NCBI GenBank assembly: GCA_036404255.1
Contig: DASWOP010000061.1
Location: 1 to 7,557, forward strand
DNA length: 7,557 nucleotides
Direction: 5' to 3'
Origin: JARLFX01 sp036404255
GTDB taxonomy: Bacteria; Acidobacteriota; Terriglobia; Terriglobales; Acidobacteriaceae
The translations under genes were made by a program, and so were the position numbers. Below are positions 6,572 through 7,557 of the stretch, piece after piece. The notes beneath the pieces were generated by a model. The model was not told the DNA's origin. It saw only the letters and a program-made list of their open reading frames with translations, and did no database searches. The number at the start of each line of letters is the position of its first letter. Position 1 is the first letter of the stretch.

Positions 6572-6603
6572 GGGTGCCCCAGGTCTCGTTTCTGAGACCT
6601 GGG
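6572..6603. repeat. GGGTGCCCCA hairpin element, copy 4 (short form)
   Basis: After GGGTGCC, the arm CCCAGGTCTC (6578-6587) pairs perfectly with GAGACCTGGG (6594-6603) over ten bases, with a six-base loop. There is no T-run on either side, so it is not a canonical terminator. It shares the GGGTGCCCCA start and the TGGG-type close of the other copies but has a different, still complementary, stem core, and lacks the second small hairpin. Confidence 0.75.
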
Positions 6604-6643
6604 TTCCAATGCCTATGCCGTCACCGAATATCCCCTGAGGTAC

Positions 6644-7096
6644 TTACCCAACCAGCCCCGCCCGCAGCAACTGGCTCTTCACTGCAATCCGCTGCTCAAT
6701 GCTCAGGCTCGCCAACGCCGCATCCAGCGCAGCCGAATCCACCTCCGCACCGGCAGCAATGCCGTGTTTTGCCAGCAGCCCGCTCGCCGCTAGCGGCAGC
6801 GTCTTGCGCTCCGTCCCACGCACCTCCTGCTGCGCGCGCAACTCCGCAATCTCCGCCATCGCAGTCTGCAGCCGGTCCTCCAGGCTCGCAAACTCCTCGC
6901 CCTTCTCCGTCGTCGCCACAATCCGCGCCACCGAACTCTGCATCTCCTCGCGCGCACCCTGTATCTGTTCCAGCATCCCGCTCTGTCCTGCGGCTAGCTG
7001 TTCCGCCGCGCGCTCCAGCATCTCTGCCGCAGCCGCCAACCTTTCCACCGTCACGCTCAACACGTCTCCGGCAGCACCGTTCATCTCCTGCTCCAT
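6644..7096 (-). CDS. Coiled-coil, scaffold-like capsid assembly protein
   Basis: This is a 150-residue protein from the ATG at 7096, or 167 residues from the ATG at 7147. I prefer 7096 because GGAGG (7102-7106) sits five bases upstream, while 7147 has no visible ribosome binding site. The sequence is strongly charged and Ala/Glu/Gln-rich. Heptad-like helices run through most of it (VERLAAAAEMLERAAEQL, then FASLEDRLQTAMAEIAELRA), predicting a long coiled coil. A short linker is followed by a compact C-terminal helical segment (LASLSIEQRIAVKSQLLRAG), a plausible capsid-binding end. Scaffolding proteins guide major capsid protein into proheads and are often removed by a prohead protease; the position between a protease-like gene and the capsid gene matches. 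Coiled coils are not family-specific, so the scaffold role is inferred from composition and location. Confidence 0.55.
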   Translation of the reverse strand: MEQEMNGAAGDVLSVTVERLAAAAEMLERAAEQLAAGQSGMLEQIQGAREEMQSSVARIVATTEKGEEFASLEDRLQTAMAEIAELRAQQEVRGTERKTLPLAASGLLAKHGIAAGAEVDSAALDAALASLSIEQRIAVKSQLLRAGLVG

Positions 7097-7101
7097 CGTC
7101 T

Positions 7102-7106
7102 CCTCC
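7102..7106 (-). promoter_or_regulatory. Ribosome binding site favouring the internal start of the scaffold-like gene
   Basis: The minus strand reads GGAGG followed by five bases and the ATG at 7096. It lies inside the longer reading frame that starts at 7147 and is the reason for choosing the shorter protein. Confidence 0.6.
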
Positions 7107-7170
7107 ATCCTTTTCACTTCGTCTGTTATTTCGCCCGCAAAATTCATGTGCGGTTTCGAATTTGCCTTTC

Positions 7171-7257
7171 GGATTAAGCAGGGCCTTCAGGCCCCTGATA
7201 ACGCCCTCGCAATGCATGGCTTTAGCCCCGGGCTCTCAATTCCTTCAGCACAAATCC
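7171..7257. repeat. Palindrome-rich intergenic repeat between protease-like and scaffold-like genes
   Basis: The region contains GGGCCTTCAGGCCC (7181-7194), a five-base-pair hairpin with a four-base loop, and GGCTTTAGCC (7218-7227), a self-complementary decamer. On the minus strand these read as 'GGGGCTAAAGCC' and 'GGGGCCTGAAGGCCC' modules, which I recall as a dispersed repeat style of acidobacterial genomes. It begins directly after the stop codon of the protease-like gene. No T-run follows either hairpin. Confidence 0.5.
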
Positions 7258-7557
7258 TCAAGCTGCCAATGCCGTCCGCATCGCACCCCGACCCAGCCTG
7301 CAACTCGTACTTCGATACGCCGCCTTCTCCCGCAGCAAAATCGCCGCGCCTGTAAACGTCGCCTTCGTCAGCGTCCACACCTGCGCCCGCATATCGGCCA
7401 CATGCGCATCGGCCAGCTCATAGCTCATCCCCAGGCTGTTCGGCCCGCTCTTCCGGAACTGCGTCTCCATCTCCGGAAAATCCCTCGCAAACAGATACCC
7501 GCTCACCAGTAGCCTCTGTCCTTCAATCTCCGCCGCCGTTATGATGCCGCACTTCTG
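7258..7557 (-). CDS. Probable capsid maturation (prohead) protease, C-terminal part only
   Basis: The frame is open from the right edge, so the start and probably the catalytic residues lie outside the window; 99 codons plus TGA are visible. The visible protein begins QKCGIITAAEIEGQRLLVSG and continues with LFARDFPEMETQFRKSG, SLGMSYELADAHV and VWTLTKATFTGAAIL, ending soon after EKAAYRSTSCRL. The pattern 'L.mSyE ... W.lt...fTGaAil....AAY' resembles the C-terminal part of phage prohead protease domains, where strands near the end precede a scaffold linker. Such enzymes cleave scaffold and capsid N-termini during head maturation. Its position immediately upstream of a coiled-coil scaffold-like gene and the capsid gene supports this. 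An ATG or GTG inside (for example 7506) should not be taken as the start. No catalytic residue can be assigned from this fragment. Confidence 0.5.
   Translation of the reverse strand, partial: QKCGIITAAEIEGQRLLVSGYLFARDFPEMETQFRKSGPNSLGMSYELADAHVADMRAQVWTLTKATFTGAAILLREKAAYRSTSCRLGRGAMRTALAA

Noticed and set aside
7187..7378. Possible frameshifted continuation of the protease-like gene
   Set aside because: The alternative frame mainly encodes repeat DNA (CAEGIESPGLKPC-type peptide), and no protein-like continuity with the protease was seen across the two frames.
6574..7512. Plus-strand open frame of 312 codons
   Set aside because: Ser/Pro/Arg-rich low-complexity translation crossing two minus-strand genes and two repeats; antisense shadow.
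1..7557. CRISPR array or regular repeat-spacer structure
   Set aside because: The repeats are few, differ in type, lie hundreds to thousands of bases apart between genes, and have no uniform spacers.

Overview
The window is a run of phage-type virion structural genes, all on the minus strand and therefore read from right to left. Dispersed repeats of a kind I associate with Acidobacteriota (class Terriglobia: Granulicella, Terriglobus, Edaphobacter and relatives) sit between them. Host evidence is the high-GC coding, the repeated sequence whose minus strand reads in frame as KQILRCAQNDK, and a hairpin family that begins GGGTGCCCCA. The host call is from memory of such repeats, not from a search.

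Layout in transcription order: (1) the C-terminal part of a probable capsid maturation protease, cut by the right edge (7258-7557); (2) a repeat-rich spacer (about 7148-7257); (3) a coiled-coil, scaffold-like protein (6644-7096, possibly starting at 7147); (4) a 211-bp spacer holding two repeats and a terminator-like hairpin that abuts the next ribosome binding site; (5) the probable major capsid protein (5461-6432); (6) an intrinsic terminator and more repeats (5274-5460); (7) a head-tail connector (4650-5273); (8) a small neck-like protein (4207-4647); (9) a 163-bp repeat spacer; (10) a probable tail terminator (3558-4043), overlapping by 4 bp (11) a probable tail tube protein (2623-3561); (12) a 150-bp repeat spacer; (13) a large baseplate-hub or tail-tip-like protein (142-2472); (14) 141 bp of repeats at the left edge.

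This order matches the head-neck-tail module of HK97-like long-tailed phages. Protease and scaffold would build the prohead from the major capsid protein. The connector and neck proteins would close the head, the terminator and tube protein would form the tail, and the hub would cap it. Two points are unusual. No tape measure protein or tail assembly chaperone lies between tube and hub. Also, chromosomal repeats occupy most gene junctions while every complete gene remains open. Together these suggest a long-resident, possibly domesticated element (an old prophage or a gene-transfer-agent-like particle) rather than a fresh phage. That is inference: the window lacks terminase, portal, integrase, attachment sites and lysis genes that could settle it. 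No tRNA, rRNA, CRISPR array, IS element or convincing promoter was seen.
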